From positions 2,208,391-2,272,390 of the forward strand of contig NC_016645.1 of assembly GCF_000234805.1 (NCBI RefSeq): a stretch of DNA of 64,000 bases, written 5' to 3'. Made by a program: the position numbers and the translations under genes. Below, one piece after another: positions 8,656 through 17,455 of this stretch. The DNA comes from Pyrobaculum ferrireducens (GTDB taxonomy: Archaea; Thermoproteota; Thermoprotei; Thermoproteales; Thermoproteaceae). Within the stretch, counting starts at the first letter, position 1. Each line of letters starts with the position of its first letter. A model generated the notes under the pieces. The model saw nothing but the letters and a program-made list of their open reading frames with translations, had not been told where the DNA came from and searched no databases.

Positions 8656-9822
8656 TTAAATGACGCCTCGGCTTTTCGCAAGCTCCCTCGCCATTTGGTA
8701 CAGCTCCCGGGGCCCAAGCGAGACATCGCCCACCTCCGGCGGCCTCTCCGAGAGGCTGACGAGACCCGCCTTCTCGGCCACCTTTCTAAGCCTCGCGACC
8801 GCCTCGGCGGCCTCCGGCCTTGTGAAGGGGCCGAGCTTCACCTCAAAGGCCCACAGCCTCCTACGCCCTCTTGTCAGCACCACGTCGATATCCTCGCGGG
8901 GCGAGTACCGCTGGACGGCTCCGTAGTAGCTGGCGAGCATCTCCCCCACTGTGAACTGGACCTCCCGCCCGATCGGCAACTCAGGCGGGGCCGCGCCTAG
9001 GTCGCTGACGCTGTACTTAGCCTCGGCGTAGAGGATAAGGGAGAGCACCGGCGACCTCACTGTGTAGTACCTTTCCCGCCCGAGGGTAGGCACAGCCCTC
9101 AAAACGCCCATCTTAGAAAGTTTAGAGAGGATGGAGGACGCCGAGGCGAGGCCGCCTCTGAGGCCCAGGGCCCCCGCCACGTCTGTGCTCTTCCAGTACC
9201 CCTCCGCCACCAGCAGTATAGCCCTCCAGTATGTATCAGTCAACTCCCTGTCCTCCTCCGTGAAGACCTCGCCGATGAGCCCCCTGGCGATCAGCGCCAG
9301 ATCCCGCGCCCTCTCCCTGAGCTCTTCTACGCTACTTATGTGGGGTATGGCCCACGGATCTCTCCACACCACGGCGAGGAGGGGGTCCCCTACCTGCGCC
9401 AGAACCTCCTCGTATGCAATTATGTCTATGTGGAGGGGGGAGAAGAGCCCGAGGAGGGGGCTGGACTTGTCAAATACCTTGTGAACAATCCCGTAGCTGG
9501 AGCCCGCCGCTATCAAAACCCCACGTGGAGACCAGCTGGCCACCAAATCCCAGTACCTCGTGGGAAACCGCTGGAATTCGTCAACCACGGCGACGCCGCC
9601 CTTCCTCAACACGGCGCCCACCTCCCTAACCGCCTCCTCCACCGGCACCACCTCGTCACCCACCACTGCGTGGCCCCCGCCGTGGCCCACCAGCACGTAG
9701 AGGTCATGGGGGGCACAAGTCCTAAGTAGCGTGGTCTTGCCAACCTTCCGCCTACCGTACAACAAAGTCCAGCTACGGGCCCTGGCCAACTGGCCACATT
9801 CACTACGTCGAATTATTCTCAC
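8656..9822 (-). CDS. Archaeal AAA-type ATPase with C-terminal nuclease-like domain (DUF234 type)
   Basis: This 388-residue protein belongs to the expanded archaeal P-loop ATPase family. Walker A is GRRKVGKTTLL near the N-terminus, Walker B is VAVVDEFQR, and the sensor-like segment is LIAAGSSYGIV. A winged-helix segment follows (TDVAGALGLRGG to LSKMGVLRAVPT). The C-terminal domain has the PD-(D/E)XK-like pattern DIDVVLTRGRRRLWAFEVK. The start is a GTG about 26 bp from an A/T-rich element near 9845-9851. The physiological role of this family is not established; copies are frequent and often decay in Thermoproteales, and two halves of another copy are found at 24676-25660 and 27690-27995. Confidence 0.85.
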   Translation of the reverse strand: MRIIRRSECGQLARARSWTLLYGRRKVGKTTLLRTCAPHDLYVLVGHGGGHAVVGDEVVPVEEAVREVGAVLRKGGVAVVDEFQRFPTRYWDLVASWSPRGVLIAAGSSYGIVHKVFDKSSPLLGLFSPLHIDIIAYEEVLAQVGDPLLAVVWRDPWAIPHISSVEELRERARDLALIARGLIGEVFTEEDRELTDTYWRAILLVAEGYWKSTDVAGALGLRGGLASASSILSKLSKMGVLRAVPTLGRERYYTVRSPVLSLILYAEAKYSVSDLGAAPPELPIGREVQFTVGEMLASYYGAVQRYSPREDIDVVLTRGRRRLWAFEVKLGPFTRPEAAEAVARLRKVAEKAGLVSLSERPPEVGDVSLGPRELYQMARELAKSRGVI

Positions 9823-9944
9823 CAGACTAGTACATATAGAAGAGTTAAAAATTTACGGATCCTCACCAAATCTCTTCACGATCTTTAGCGCCAAGTCTAT
9901 CAACTGCTTATAGCGCCGGTTTAATACTATATCTTTAACAATTT

Positions 9945-10281
9945 CTATTTAATAAGTTGATATTTATTAACAAGAACATTTCTAAACTTAACTATGTTCA
10001 TATAGAGTTTAAAATCATTTTCTGTAAAAACTCCGTGGATCATTAATTGTCTGCCGGCGTCTATATAGCCCCTGGCTGAGAGCCCCAGCAGTGAGACAGC
10101 CATCTCTGCCATGTCTATAAGCGCCTGGCTTTGAGACATGAGGAGATACATGGCGCCGTGCAACCTTTTTTGAATCTTCTAGATCCTCCGCCGTGTATCT
10201 ATCAAGCTCCGCCCCGTAGCTGAAGACGTATCTAGCCAGCTCTCTCAAGACCGCCATGTCTTTGAAAGCTGTGTCTCCCAC
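9945..10281 (-). pseudogene. Frameshifted HEPN-domain (DUF86/HepT-like) gene
   Basis: Two frames join into one HEPN-type protein. The first frame (GTG at 10281) gives LRELARYVFSYGAELDRYTAEDLED. The second continues with LHGAMYLLMSQSQALIDMAE and ends near KFRNVLVNKYQLIK. The switch falls at a run of six A on the coding strand (T at 10166-10171); one A fewer restores a continuous frame. In active HEPN toxins the C-terminal motif is RxxxxHxY (usually RNxLVHxY); here the His is replaced by Asn, so RNase activity would probably be lost even without the frameshift. The gene follows an equally frameshifted nucleotidyltransferase gene. Either a decayed type VII toxin-antitoxin pair or a homopolymer sequencing error. 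Confidence 0.68.
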
Positions 10282-10627
10282 GCCTCCACCTTTCTGAGAG
10301 TGATGAAGTGATCAATACAGACATTCACATGGAAGTAGAGCACGTCTAGAAATTCCTTCAAACCTCTGTAGTAGAGCGGTCTCCCCCTAGCGATTTCTAG
10401 AACCAGCGCGCAGGGCGTGTCTTCGTCAAGCACTACAATGTCAATATCCTCCTCCCGCACGCCTAAACGCGCGGCGAGATCCATCACTAAATCGCCGTAT
10501 CTATCGCCAGGATCGGGCCAAACCGCTATGTCCCAGTCCCCCTAACAACAGGCTTATACCCCGCCCTCGAGCCAAACAACACGGCGAATCCAACACCATA
10601 TTTCTGCCAGGGAAAGTCCTCAAGCAC
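10245..10627 (-). pseudogene. Frameshifted minimal nucleotidyltransferase (MNT/MntA-like) gene
   Basis: From a GTG at 10627 the frame reads LEDFPWQKYGVGFAVLFGS followed by RAGYKP, which includes the start of the GSxxxG nucleotidyltransferase motif. It then stops. Adding one G to the run of five (C at 10538-10542) joins it to DWDIAVWPDPGDRYG and the remaining 80 residues (DLAARLGVREEDIDIVVLDED, LYYRGLKEFLDVLYFHVNVCID), giving an MNT protein of normal size with its GS...DxD active site. MNT proteins are antitoxins that AMPylate their HEPN partner. The partner here overlaps the 3' end and is also frameshifted. Confidence 0.68.
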
Positions 10628-10671
10628 GCAATTTGAACAGTGGAAAAAAATCTTTGTATTATGTGGAAGGA

Positions 10672-11544
10672 TTATGGTATTGGTTCAAAAACGCCGGCTT
10701 GAAGCACTAGTATTCTCAGCAGAAGTGCCCCGATGAGCGCCAGCACTGCGGCCGCCGCGGTCAGCGCTCTGCTTTGTCTTTTCATCGAAACTATCCCAAT
10801 GGCCAGGGGGATGACCACGCCTAGTCCCACGAGGCCGCCCCAGAACGCCGCCGCCAGGGACCCGTACGCAAGGGCCTGGGCGCTCAGCCTTGCCGCCGTG
10901 GAGCCTCCATACAGCGCTAGGTTGATGAGGGCCATGACGGCGATTAGCTCGGCGGATTCAAGCGCCACGCCCATTCGCACCACTTGACGAGTTACGTCGC
11001 CGTGGTGTAGCAAGAGCTCTACCAGTGCCAGGGCGCATACCGAGGCGCTGAGTAGCCAAAGGACTGGTATGAGCGCTGTGTTCCAGAACGGGATGCCGGG
11101 CGCCGCCGCTATGAGGAAGCCGCTGTATATCGTAATGAGTACGCCAACCACCACCAGCAGAACACCGTACCATGTGGAGTCGACTATTCGTACAAGCACG
11201 CTACTGGCCGCTATATACCTCAGCGTGAGGAACAGCAGAAGGACTGTGCCTAATGATATCAACGCGATGCCCACCGCCATCCAGCTCCGCACCCAGCCGA
11301 ACGTGCCGCCGAGGATAGAGGACAGTATCGCTCCAGGCATATTCCAAGGTCTCGACAGGTCGGCCACTACAAACACCAGCGCCAAGACGATCGCCGGTAG
11401 TAAGGCGTATGCAAGCCTCTGGTAACCCTCTACCCTCTGCCGTGCCAGCATTACATAAGCCACCGACCCCATCCCAGCTATGCCGGCCAGCCACAGAAAC
11501 GGCCCAATTAGATATGGAGACCAGATTTCTTGAAACGCTGTCAT
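10672..11544 (-). CDS. NrfD/PsrC-like membrane subunit of molybdoenzyme complex
   Basis: The 290-residue protein has about eight hydrophobic helices and matches the NrfD/PsrC family, which anchors periplasmic or extracytoplasmic molybdoenzymes and exchanges electrons with menaquinone. Typical features are a first helix ending in GPFLWLAGIAGMG and conserved aromatic and proline positions in helix 3. Its ATG overlaps the stop of the ferredoxin-like subunit gene by 4 bp, so it is translated last in a three-gene operon: catalytic subunit, iron-sulfur subunit, membrane anchor. Confidence 0.85.
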   Translation of the reverse strand: MTAFQEIWSPYLIGPFLWLAGIAGMGSVAYVMLARQRVEGYQRLAYALLPAIVLALVFVVADLSRPWNMPGAILSSILGGTFGWVRSWMAVGIALISLGTVLLLFLTLRYIAASSVLVRIVDSTWYGVLLVVVGVLITIYSGFLIAAAPGIPFWNTALIPVLWLLSASVCALALVELLLHHGDVTRQVVRMGVALESAELIAVMALINLALYGGSTAARLSAQALAYGSLAAAFWGGLVGLGVVIPLAIGIVSMKRQSRALTAAAAVLALIGALLLRILVLQAGVFEPIP

Positions 11545-12107
11545 GGCCCCACCACCACGAAGTACTTTGGCTCAGTCCCCTTTCCCTCGAGCAGCCTAAT
11601 ATAGCGGCTCTGGGCAAGCCGCCGGGAGATGGCGCTGTTAGGATCGTCCAAGTCGCCGAAGGCCCTGGCGCCGGCGGGACACACAGCGACGCAGACAGGT
11701 TCTAGGCCGGCCTTCACCCTACTGAGGCACTCCTCCCCCATGCACTTCCTCGGCAAGCCGCTCTCCTCGTCAAGCCACCTTGCCTCGTATGGGCAAGCCA
11801 CCATACAGTACTTACAGCCTATGCACAGCTCCGGCTTTATCTTGACTAGGCCGTCCACATCCCTGTACGAGGCGCCGGTTGGGCAGACGGCGACGCAGGG
11901 CGCGTTGTCGCAGTGCTGACACTGGACGAGGAAGAGCATAGGCCTCGGCCCCCTCACCAACTCAACCCTCTTTATGTTTGAAGCGAGCCAGCCCCATGTC
12001 TTGTTCACCCTCCCCGTGCTACCGTAGTTTGCCGCGTTGCAAGCCGCTATACACGCCCCACATGCAATACACCGCGACTGGTCCCAGAGGTGAGCCAGCC
12101 GCGTCAT
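11541..12107 (-). CDS. Four-cluster iron-sulfur subunit of molybdoenzyme complex (DmsB/PsrB/NrfC type)
   Basis: The 188-residue protein contains four groups of cysteines for four [4Fe-4S] clusters: CIACGACIAAC, CQHCDNAPCVAVC, CIGCKYCMVAC, and CMGEEC followed by CVAVC. It relays electrons between the membrane anchor and the catalytic subunit. An in-frame ATG at 12182 exists, but it lies inside the catalytic-subunit gene and adds an atypical leader. The ATG at 12107 overlaps the TGA of the upstream gene (ATGA) and begins directly before the first cluster (MTRLAHLWDQSRC), so it is chosen. Confidence 0.92.
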   Translation of the reverse strand: MTRLAHLWDQSRCIACGACIAACNAANYGSTGRVNKTWGWLASNIKRVELVRGPRPMLFLVQCQHCDNAPCVAVCPTGASYRDVDGLVKIKPELCIGCKYCMVACPYEARWLDEESGLPRKCMGEECLSRVKAGLEPVCVAVCPAGARAFGDLDDPNSAISRRLAQSRYIRLLEGKGTEPKYFVVVGP

Positions 12108-14527
12108 AGCTTCCTCACACGGACCGTGCTGTTTGTAGGCGCAGACCCAACCACAGGCTCGATCTTCCCCGTGGCAAACCACTGTGGATTTACACCCTCC
12201 CGCAGGAACTCGAACTCTTTCGTAATGAAGCTTGACCTCCTCCCGCCGAGGAAGGCGTAGGTAAACAATACGCCCTCCCTCACTCTATTCGTCACCTTTA
12301 CCCTAGCTGTGGCCTTCGCCCCCGTGTCTATAGACTCGAGCTCTACCAAGTCGCCGTCTCTAATGCCCAACCTTTCCGCGTCTTTTGGATTCATCCACAC
12401 GGAGCGATCGCCGAGGAATTTGGCGTTTGGCGTAAAGGCGAAGTGGGAAGACACAACGTTGTCTTTGCCGTTGACTAGGTAGAACTCGTTCGGCGCCTTG
12501 GGCTTTGTGTAGAGCGGCTCCCTGTAGTCTGGCAGTGGATCAAGCTTATTTCTCAACGCAGTAATGGAGTATATCTCCACCAAACCCGTCGGAGTGGCTA
12601 GCTTCGTCTTGTAGGGCCTCGTCTCGTAGCTCTTGCGCTTCAGCACCACGAAACCCTTCTCCTCCAGCTCCTTCTCCAGCTCCTCGAGGGATAGCTTAAA
12701 CCTCTCCGCCACTTTTTTAAGAGCTTCGCGCACAAGTTGGCGCTCCCACTCCTCGAACTTGTGAGGGTCGGCGTAGCGCTCGTCGTAGCCCACCGCCTTA
12801 GCTCTGTCGGGATAGGCCCTCCTTACAATCTCCATAAGTATCCACGGCGCGTGCCTCGCCTCGACGCCAGGCGGCGGGTCAAGCGCCTTGTGAGATTTTT
12901 GAAGCGCCGCGTGTAGCGTCCACTTTACAGTCGACACCTCCTCCCTTTCGAGAAACATCAAGTCTGGAAGCACGTAGTGGGCGTAATCCACATGGTCATG
13001 TGGGAAGATGTCGATGGCCACCACTAACTCAAGCTTCCTAAGAGCCTCCACTGCCATGTGGTACCTGGCGTCTCTCTGCAGTGGCCCCGTCCCCACCACA
13101 AACAGGGCCTTAACAGGATAGGGATCGCCGGAGAGTATCGCCTCATACACAGAGTCGAAAGAGGATACCGCAAGCGGAAACTTAATCTTGTCAATTCTCT
13201 TGGCCTTAGGCGCCGGTAGCTTAACGCCGGTGAGAGTCACCACGTCGGGGCCGACGGGGTCGCATATATTCGGATACCCAGCAGACTCCTGGAAAGAGAG
13301 CCCACCCCGCTTGTCAATATTACCCACCAGCGCGTTTAGAATCAGGATAAGCCGATATGTGTCGAAGTCGTTGCCGTTCCTCGCGGCGTACCACCCATCC
13401 TCGATCACCCCCCTCGCCGTTGCGAACTCCCGCGCAATTCGCACAATCGTGGCGGCATCAACGCCGGTTATCCTCGCGGCGGCCTCCGGCGGGTACTTAG
13501 CCACGCGCTCTGTGAACAGCTCCCACGCAGTCTTCGCGCCCCCCACCCTCTGCCTCGCCTCGTCGTTTAGAGTCAGCGCCGGGTTTTTCGTCTTCCCCAA
13601 AGGCGCAGGGGCTTGAGCGTCGGCGTCCCAGACGACATAATCACCCTCAACCCCAACCTCCTTGCCAGAGAGAGGCGAGCCGTCTGGCTTTATCAGCATA
13701 GGCGCGTTGGTATATAGCTTCACGAAGCTCTCGTCATACAGCCTCTCGCCGATAATTACATAGGCCATCCCCATTAAAAACGCGGCGTCGGTGCCGGGTA
13801 TAATAGGCACCCACTCAAGAGAGCTGTAGGCGATGTTCGGCGCCCGCGGATCCACCACCACTACCTTAACCCCGCGCTCCCGTGCCGCTGTCAGCCGCCT
13901 AATATGACCCATCGCCGCATCTAGATTCCTCCCAATCAGTATTAGATACGTCACGTTTTCATAATCTGGGTCTACAGTAGGCGGTCCGCTTGCCCCCAGC
14001 ACGGCTCCTCTAGCCGCTGTTGATGCAGTGTGGCAAGTCCCCTCGTGCCCTATAAGGTTGGGGGTGCCTATTAGGTACTGAAACAGCGGTAGGAACCATG
14101 AATGGACATCATGGCGCGTGATGACCACGGACTCTGGGCCGTATTTTTCCACGATTTCTTTAAGCTTCGCCGCGATTTCGTTGAGAGCTGAGTCCCAATC
14201 CACTTCCACAAACTTCTCCCCTACCCGCTTCATAGGCCTCTTAAGCCTAAGCGGGTGGTTCCACATCTGAAGAGCAGATGCGGGACGTCCACACATGCCG
14301 GGTTGCGGATGTGCCAAATTAGGCACTAGATACCTCCTTCCATTACGCTCTACGAAAAGTAGCCCACAGCCGGCGCCACATGCCCCACACATCACAGGGA
14401 TGACACGCTCTGAGCTAATCGCAGAGGCTGACTGCTCCTTAGACAACGTGGATACTGCGCCCAGCGCCGTTCCTAACAAAGCCGCGGTGCCAACGACCTT
14501 TAAGAAATCTCTTCTCTGGATCTCCAC
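12104..14527 (-). CDS. Molybdopterin oxidoreductase catalytic subunit (PsrA/PhsA/TtrA-like)
   Basis: The 807-residue protein starts with a twin-arginine signal (RRDFLKVVG, residues 5-13), so the folded enzyme is exported. A [4Fe-4S] site follows (Cys47, Cys50, Cys54, Cys79). Cys165 in GHEGTCHTAS is at the position of the molybdenum ligand, the Cys type found in polysulfide, thiosulfate and tetrathionate reductases. The C-terminal cofactor-binding domain contains WMNPKDAERLGIRDGDLVELES. The likely role is anaerobic reduction of a sulfur compound or similar oxyanion with electrons from menaquinol; the substrate cannot be fixed from sequence, and arsenate or selenate are alternatives. A TATA element at 14551-14557 gives a leaderless start, and a long palindrome lies directly upstream of it. 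Confidence 0.9.
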   Translation of the reverse strand: MEIQRRDFLKVVGTAALLGTALGAVSTLSKEQSASAISSERVIPVMCGACGAGCGLLFVERNGRRYLVPNLAHPQPGMCGRPASALQMWNHPLRLKRPMKRVGEKFVEVDWDSALNEIAAKLKEIVEKYGPESVVITRHDVHSWFLPLFQYLIGTPNLIGHEGTCHTASTAARGAVLGASGPPTVDPDYENVTYLILIGRNLDAAMGHIRRLTAARERGVKVVVVDPRAPNIAYSSLEWVPIIPGTDAAFLMGMAYVIIGERLYDESFVKLYTNAPMLIKPDGSPLSGKEVGVEGDYVVWDADAQAPAPLGKTKNPALTLNDEARQRVGGAKTAWELFTERVAKYPPEAAARITGVDAATIVRIAREFATARGVIEDGWYAARNGNDFDTYRLILILNALVGNIDKRGGLSFQESAGYPNICDPVGPDVVTLTGVKLPAPKAKRIDKIKFPLAVSSFDSVYEAILSGDPYPVKALFVVGTGPLQRDARYHMAVEALRKLELVVAIDIFPHDHVDYAHYVLPDLMFLEREEVSTVKWTLHAALQKSHKALDPPPGVEARHAPWILMEIVRRAYPDRAKAVGYDERYADPHKFEEWERQLVREALKKVAERFKLSLEELEKELEEKGFVVLKRKSYETRPYKTKLATPTGLVEIYSITALRNKLDPLPDYREPLYTKPKAPNEFYLVNGKDNVVSSHFAFTPNAKFLGDRSVWMNPKDAERLGIRDGDLVELESIDTGAKATARVKVTNRVREGVLFTYAFLGGRRSSFITKEFEFLREGVNPQWFATGKIEPVVGSAPTNSTVRVRKL

Positions 14528-14567
14528 GAACCCTTACATTTCCTGTTTAGATATAAACTTCATTATG

Positions 14568-14603
14568 ATTTATGTACATTGAATATATCAAATGTACATA
14601 AAT
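14568..14603. promoter_or_regulatory. Inverted repeat (putative operator) upstream of the molybdoenzyme operon
   Basis: Two perfect 13-base arms (ATTTATGTACATT at 14568-14580 and its complement at 14591-14603) flank a 10-base A/T-rich spacer. Each arm also contains the self-complementary core AATGTACATT or part of it. The repeat sits immediately upstream of the TATA element (14551-14557) of the operon read leftwards and about 90 bp upstream of the TATA of the CBS gene read rightwards. Its size and symmetry suggest a site for a dimeric or tetrameric regulator, most likely of the molybdoenzyme operon. The regulator is unknown. Confidence 0.7.
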
Positions 14604-14724
14604 AATCAAGATAAGCCTACTGCAACAAATTCTGTCTCTTTACACTTGTACGATTTGTCGTGACGATTTTTATATCTACGAAAGTGGGAACTATGTATAA
14701 ATAATTAGCCGTCTCATATAGTAT

Positions 14725-15129
14725 GTGAAAGTTGCCGCGGTGGCCAGAACCAACGTAGTTACCTGCTTCCCCACCACGCCAATTCGTGAAGTAGCCGAGT
14801 TAATTCTTGCGAAAAACATCGGCTCGGTGGTGGTGGTCGACCCAGCTAACCCCACAAAACCCGTGGGTATCGTAGGCGAGAGGGATCTGCTAAAGGCTTA
14901 TGTGGCCGGGATGGACCCCTCCACTCCGGTGCGCGAAATCATGTCCAAGCTAATTATCACAGTAGATGCAGATGCTCACATAGGCGAGGCGTTGCTACTA
15001 ATGAAGGAGGCCAATGTGAGGCGTCTAGTGGTGACAAAGGGCGGCGAGCTGTACGGCGTAGTGGCGTTGAGAGATATTGTGTACAACATACCGCTCTTAA
15101 AAATTCTCGCCGACTACTTCTCCAAATAA
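14725..15129 (+). CDS. CBS-domain pair protein
   Basis: The 134-residue protein consists of two CBS motifs only (first ending near VGIVGERDLLKAYVAG, second near YGVVALRDIVYNIPL). Such stand-alone Bateman modules bind adenine nucleotides or S-adenosylmethionine and act as regulatory sensors of a partner protein. The GTG start is 26 bp downstream of TATA 14696-14702. The gene is divergent from the molybdoenzyme operon and shares its upstream region, including the palindrome, so a link to respiratory control is possible but not shown. Confidence 0.85.
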   Translation: MKVAAVARTNVVTCFPTTPIREVAELILAKNIGSVVVVDPANPTKPVGIVGERDLLKAYVAGMDPSTPVREIMSKLIITVDADAHIGEALLLMKEANVRRLVVTKGGELYGVVALRDIVYNIPLLKILADYFSK

Positions 15130-15161
15130 ATATTTATTTAAATAGTTTCACAGCCTCCTCC

Positions 15162-15416
15162 GTGGAGTTGCTGACAGCGGCGTTGTTGTTGATCATCGTC
15201 GGCGTGTTCCTCATGGCGTTATCCATGCTCATCACCGCATTGAAAAGGGAAGAGGAGGGCGGAGAGTCAAAAACAGAGGCGGGAGGGGTCGTGTTGATCG
15301 GGCCCGTGCCCATTGTCTTCGGCACAAGCCAGAGGATAGCCCAGCTAACCCTTATACTGGCCATCCTGCTCACGGCGCTGGCGCTGTTGCTGTTCACACT
15401 GCCGCTCCTTAGGTGA
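15162..15416 (+). CDS. DUF131-family small membrane protein
   Basis: The 84-residue protein has two membrane helices separated by a charged loop and the motif GGVVLIGPVPIVFGTS, which is diagnostic of the archaeal DUF131 (TIGR00304) family of unknown function. The GTG start lies 26 bp downstream of an A/T-rich TATA element near 15131-15141. A second family member is encoded on the opposite strand, its 3' end only 4 bp away. Confidence 0.8.
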   Translation: MELLTAALLLIIVGVFLMALSMLITALKREEEGGESKTEAGGVVLIGPVPIVFGTSQRIAQLTLILAILLTALALLLFTLPLLR

Positions 15417-15420
15417 GGCG

Positions 15421-15696
15421 CTACCCGCCAGCCGCCGCCTCCCTCCGCCTCCAAAACAGCCACTGGAGGAGCAGGACGGCGGCTATCAACGCCGCCAGGC
15501 CCGCCAACCCCACAGCCACCGCGGACTCGCTCCCCGCCCCGAAGCATATAGGCACGAAGAACACCACCACGCAACCAACCACGCCTCCCTCAGCCTTGAC
15601 GCCGCCTTTCATAAATATATACGCCGCAGAGCCCAGCACTAGGAGTAGAACACCTGCCATTACCAGCACAGTGCCAAAAACAAAAAGCCAGTTCAT
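15421..15696 (-). CDS. DUF131-family small membrane protein (second copy)
   Basis: This protein of about 91 residues has the same plan as its neighbour at 15162-15416: a helix, a loop with EGGVVGCVVVFFVPICFG, which matches the neighbour's GGVVLIGPVPIVFG, and a final helix. The ATG at 15696 (MNWLFVFG) is 25 bp from the TATA element at 15717-15724 and is preferred over a GTG at 15702. Function unknown. Confidence 0.75.
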   Translation of the reverse strand: MNWLFVFGTVLVMAGVLLLVLGSAAYIFMKGGVKAEGGVVGCVVVFFVPICFGAGSESAVAVGLAGLAALIAAVLLLQWLFWRRREAAAGG

Positions 15697-15865
15697 CGCC
15701 ACAGTTGTGTAACGCGTATAAAAACCTTCAGCCGTTGCAGTTTCCAGCGGGTAGAGCCATGCCTATTGGCAAAAAAATATACAATGCGTTTTATAGTACA
15801 CAAATGCCGATTTAACCGGCGAGCTTGTGTCAATAGATATATAAAACCAAGTCGTATCTGCTGTC

Positions 15866-17455
15866 ATGACGAATCCAAACCCACTTCTTCCACTAAGTGC
15901 GTTAGGGATCTATTTCCACGGCGTGTACATATCGCTGACGTTTGGCCTCCCCGTGGCGATAGGCGTAATGCTCTGGAAGTGGTGGCGCACCGGGGACCGC
16001 GACTACTACAAGGCGGCCCGCATCATGACGGCCGTGCTTGGGGTGAACTTCGCACTGGGCGCCATCACCGGGACACTCGTAGAGTTCGGCCTAGTCCAGA
16101 TATGGCCCGGCGTAAACCTAGCCATTGCCACCTTCGCCTTTGCCCCCCTCGCCCTCGAGTTGATCGCCTTTGCTAACGAAATAGCCTTCTTGATACTTTT
16201 TATAGTAACTCTCGGCAGGGTCAAGCCGCCCACCAGCATCGCCATTTTGGCGCTGTACGCCGCCTTCGCCTACTTCTCCGGCGTCTTGATCACCGCCGTT
16301 AACAGCTGGATGCAGGCGCCGTGGGGCGTCGGCCCCGTCGCCAAGACCCTGTACCCATTCATGCCCGAGTACGGCCCCAACGTCGTCGACGTCCCGAAGC
16401 TTGTGGCGCTTAAGCTAGCCGCCGTCGCCACCGGCCAGCCCATCTCCCTCTTAATCGAGAAGCCGGGGTTCGCCCAGGAGGTTGGCATCGTGTTAAAAGA
16501 CCCGATGGTCGCCCTTTACAGCCCCTATGCTCTGGTGTCTATATTCCACAACATCCTCGCCGCTATTCTCATAGGCATGGCCGTGGCCACGGCCGGGTGG
16601 GCTTACAGATACTTTAAGACTGGGGATCAGAAGTATCTCAAGATCGTGAAGCCGCTGGCCGGAGCCTTCGCCGTGCTGTTCGTCATACAGGCTCCCATAG
16701 TGGCGCATTTCATGGGCGAGGTGGTGGTGCACTACAACCCCACTAAATTCGCCCTTATGGAAGGCGCCGAGACGACCTACCACAACCCTATCATCGCCCT
16801 TGTGGCCTATGGAGATCCCAACAAGCCCATAATCGGCTTCGACGAGCTGGAGAAGGCGTGTATGAACAACACCTTGACTGTAGGCGACTTGGCCAAGGCC
16901 CTCAACCTCCCCCAGACGCTGAAACTAGCCGGGCAGTCGGTGGACATCTCCGCCCTAGCTTCTGTAAAGCTAAGCGACTTGTGCCTCGCAGATCTGCAGA
17001 AGGCCAAGGCGTACATGCCGCTGATACACACAGTCTACTACGTCAAGGTTGCCTTTGCGATAATCGGCGGCCTCGCCGCGGCTGTCCTGTTCTTCTACTT
17101 CTATAGGGTGCCCGGCCTCTCAGCCATAGCCAGCGCCATTGCTAAAATATTCGGCGACGAGAGGCGGAGGGTGTTTCTCCTAGCGCTTCTGCTGGTCCTA
17201 GGCACAGTCATCCCTGCCGTGGGCGGCTGGGCAGTTAGGGAGATTGGGAGGAAGCCATGGAGCGTCTACGGCCTCCTGTACCCCTCGGAGATTGTGACGC
17301 CGGTGCCCTATGCCTCCAGCCCCGGCTTTCTCGCCTTCGCCTATCTTGTGATTTTGGCGGTGAGCCTTGGCGGCCTCTACGCCATGTATCTAGTGGCCAC
17401 TAGGGAGTACAAATTCCTAGAGCTTCTGAAGAAGGGGGCTGGGGTTGGGCAATGA
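15866..17455 (+). CDS. cydA: Cytochrome bd-type oxidase subunit CydA
   Basis: The 529-residue membrane protein matches the catalytic subunit of bd-type quinol oxidases. It has an early haem-ligand His (residue 18, FHGVYIS), the conserved NSWMQAP segment, a His in the fifth helix region (SIFHNILAA), a quinol-side loop, and the GRKPWSVYGLLYP signature, equivalent to GRQPW. It oxidises menaquinol and reduces oxygen. No cydB follows; instead a shortened CydA-like gene overlaps by 4 bp. This matches the archaeal CydAA' arrangement described for Caldivirga and relatives. A TATA element near 15838-15847 gives a leaderless ATG. Confidence 0.88.
   Translation: MTNPNPLLPLSALGIYFHGVYISLTFGLPVAIGVMLWKWWRTGDRDYYKAARIMTAVLGVNFALGAITGTLVEFGLVQIWPGVNLAIATFAFAPLALELIAFANEIAFLILFIVTLGRVKPPTSIAILALYAAFAYFSGVLITAVNSWMQAPWGVGPVAKTLYPFMPEYGPNVVDVPKLVALKLAAVATGQPISLLIEKPGFAQEVGIVLKDPMVALYSPYALVSIFHNILAAILIGMAVATAGWAYRYFKTGDQKYLKIVKPLAGAFAVLFVIQAPIVAHFMGEVVVHYNPTKFALMEGAETTYHNPIIALVAYGDPNKPIIGFDELEKACMNNTLTVGDLAKALNLPQTLKLAGQSVDISALASVKLSDLCLADLQKAKAYMPLIHTVYYVKVAFAIIGGLAAAVLFFYFYRVPGLSAIASAIAKIFGDERRRVFLLALLLVLGTVIPAVGGWAVREIGRKPWSVYGLLYPSEIVTPVPYASSPGFLAFAYLVILAVSLGGLYAMYLVATREYKFLELLKKGAGVGQ

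Noticed and set aside
12107-12182. An earlier start for the iron-sulfur subunit
   Set aside because: It lies inside the catalytic-subunit gene, and the ATGA overlap at 12107 gives a normal family N-terminus.
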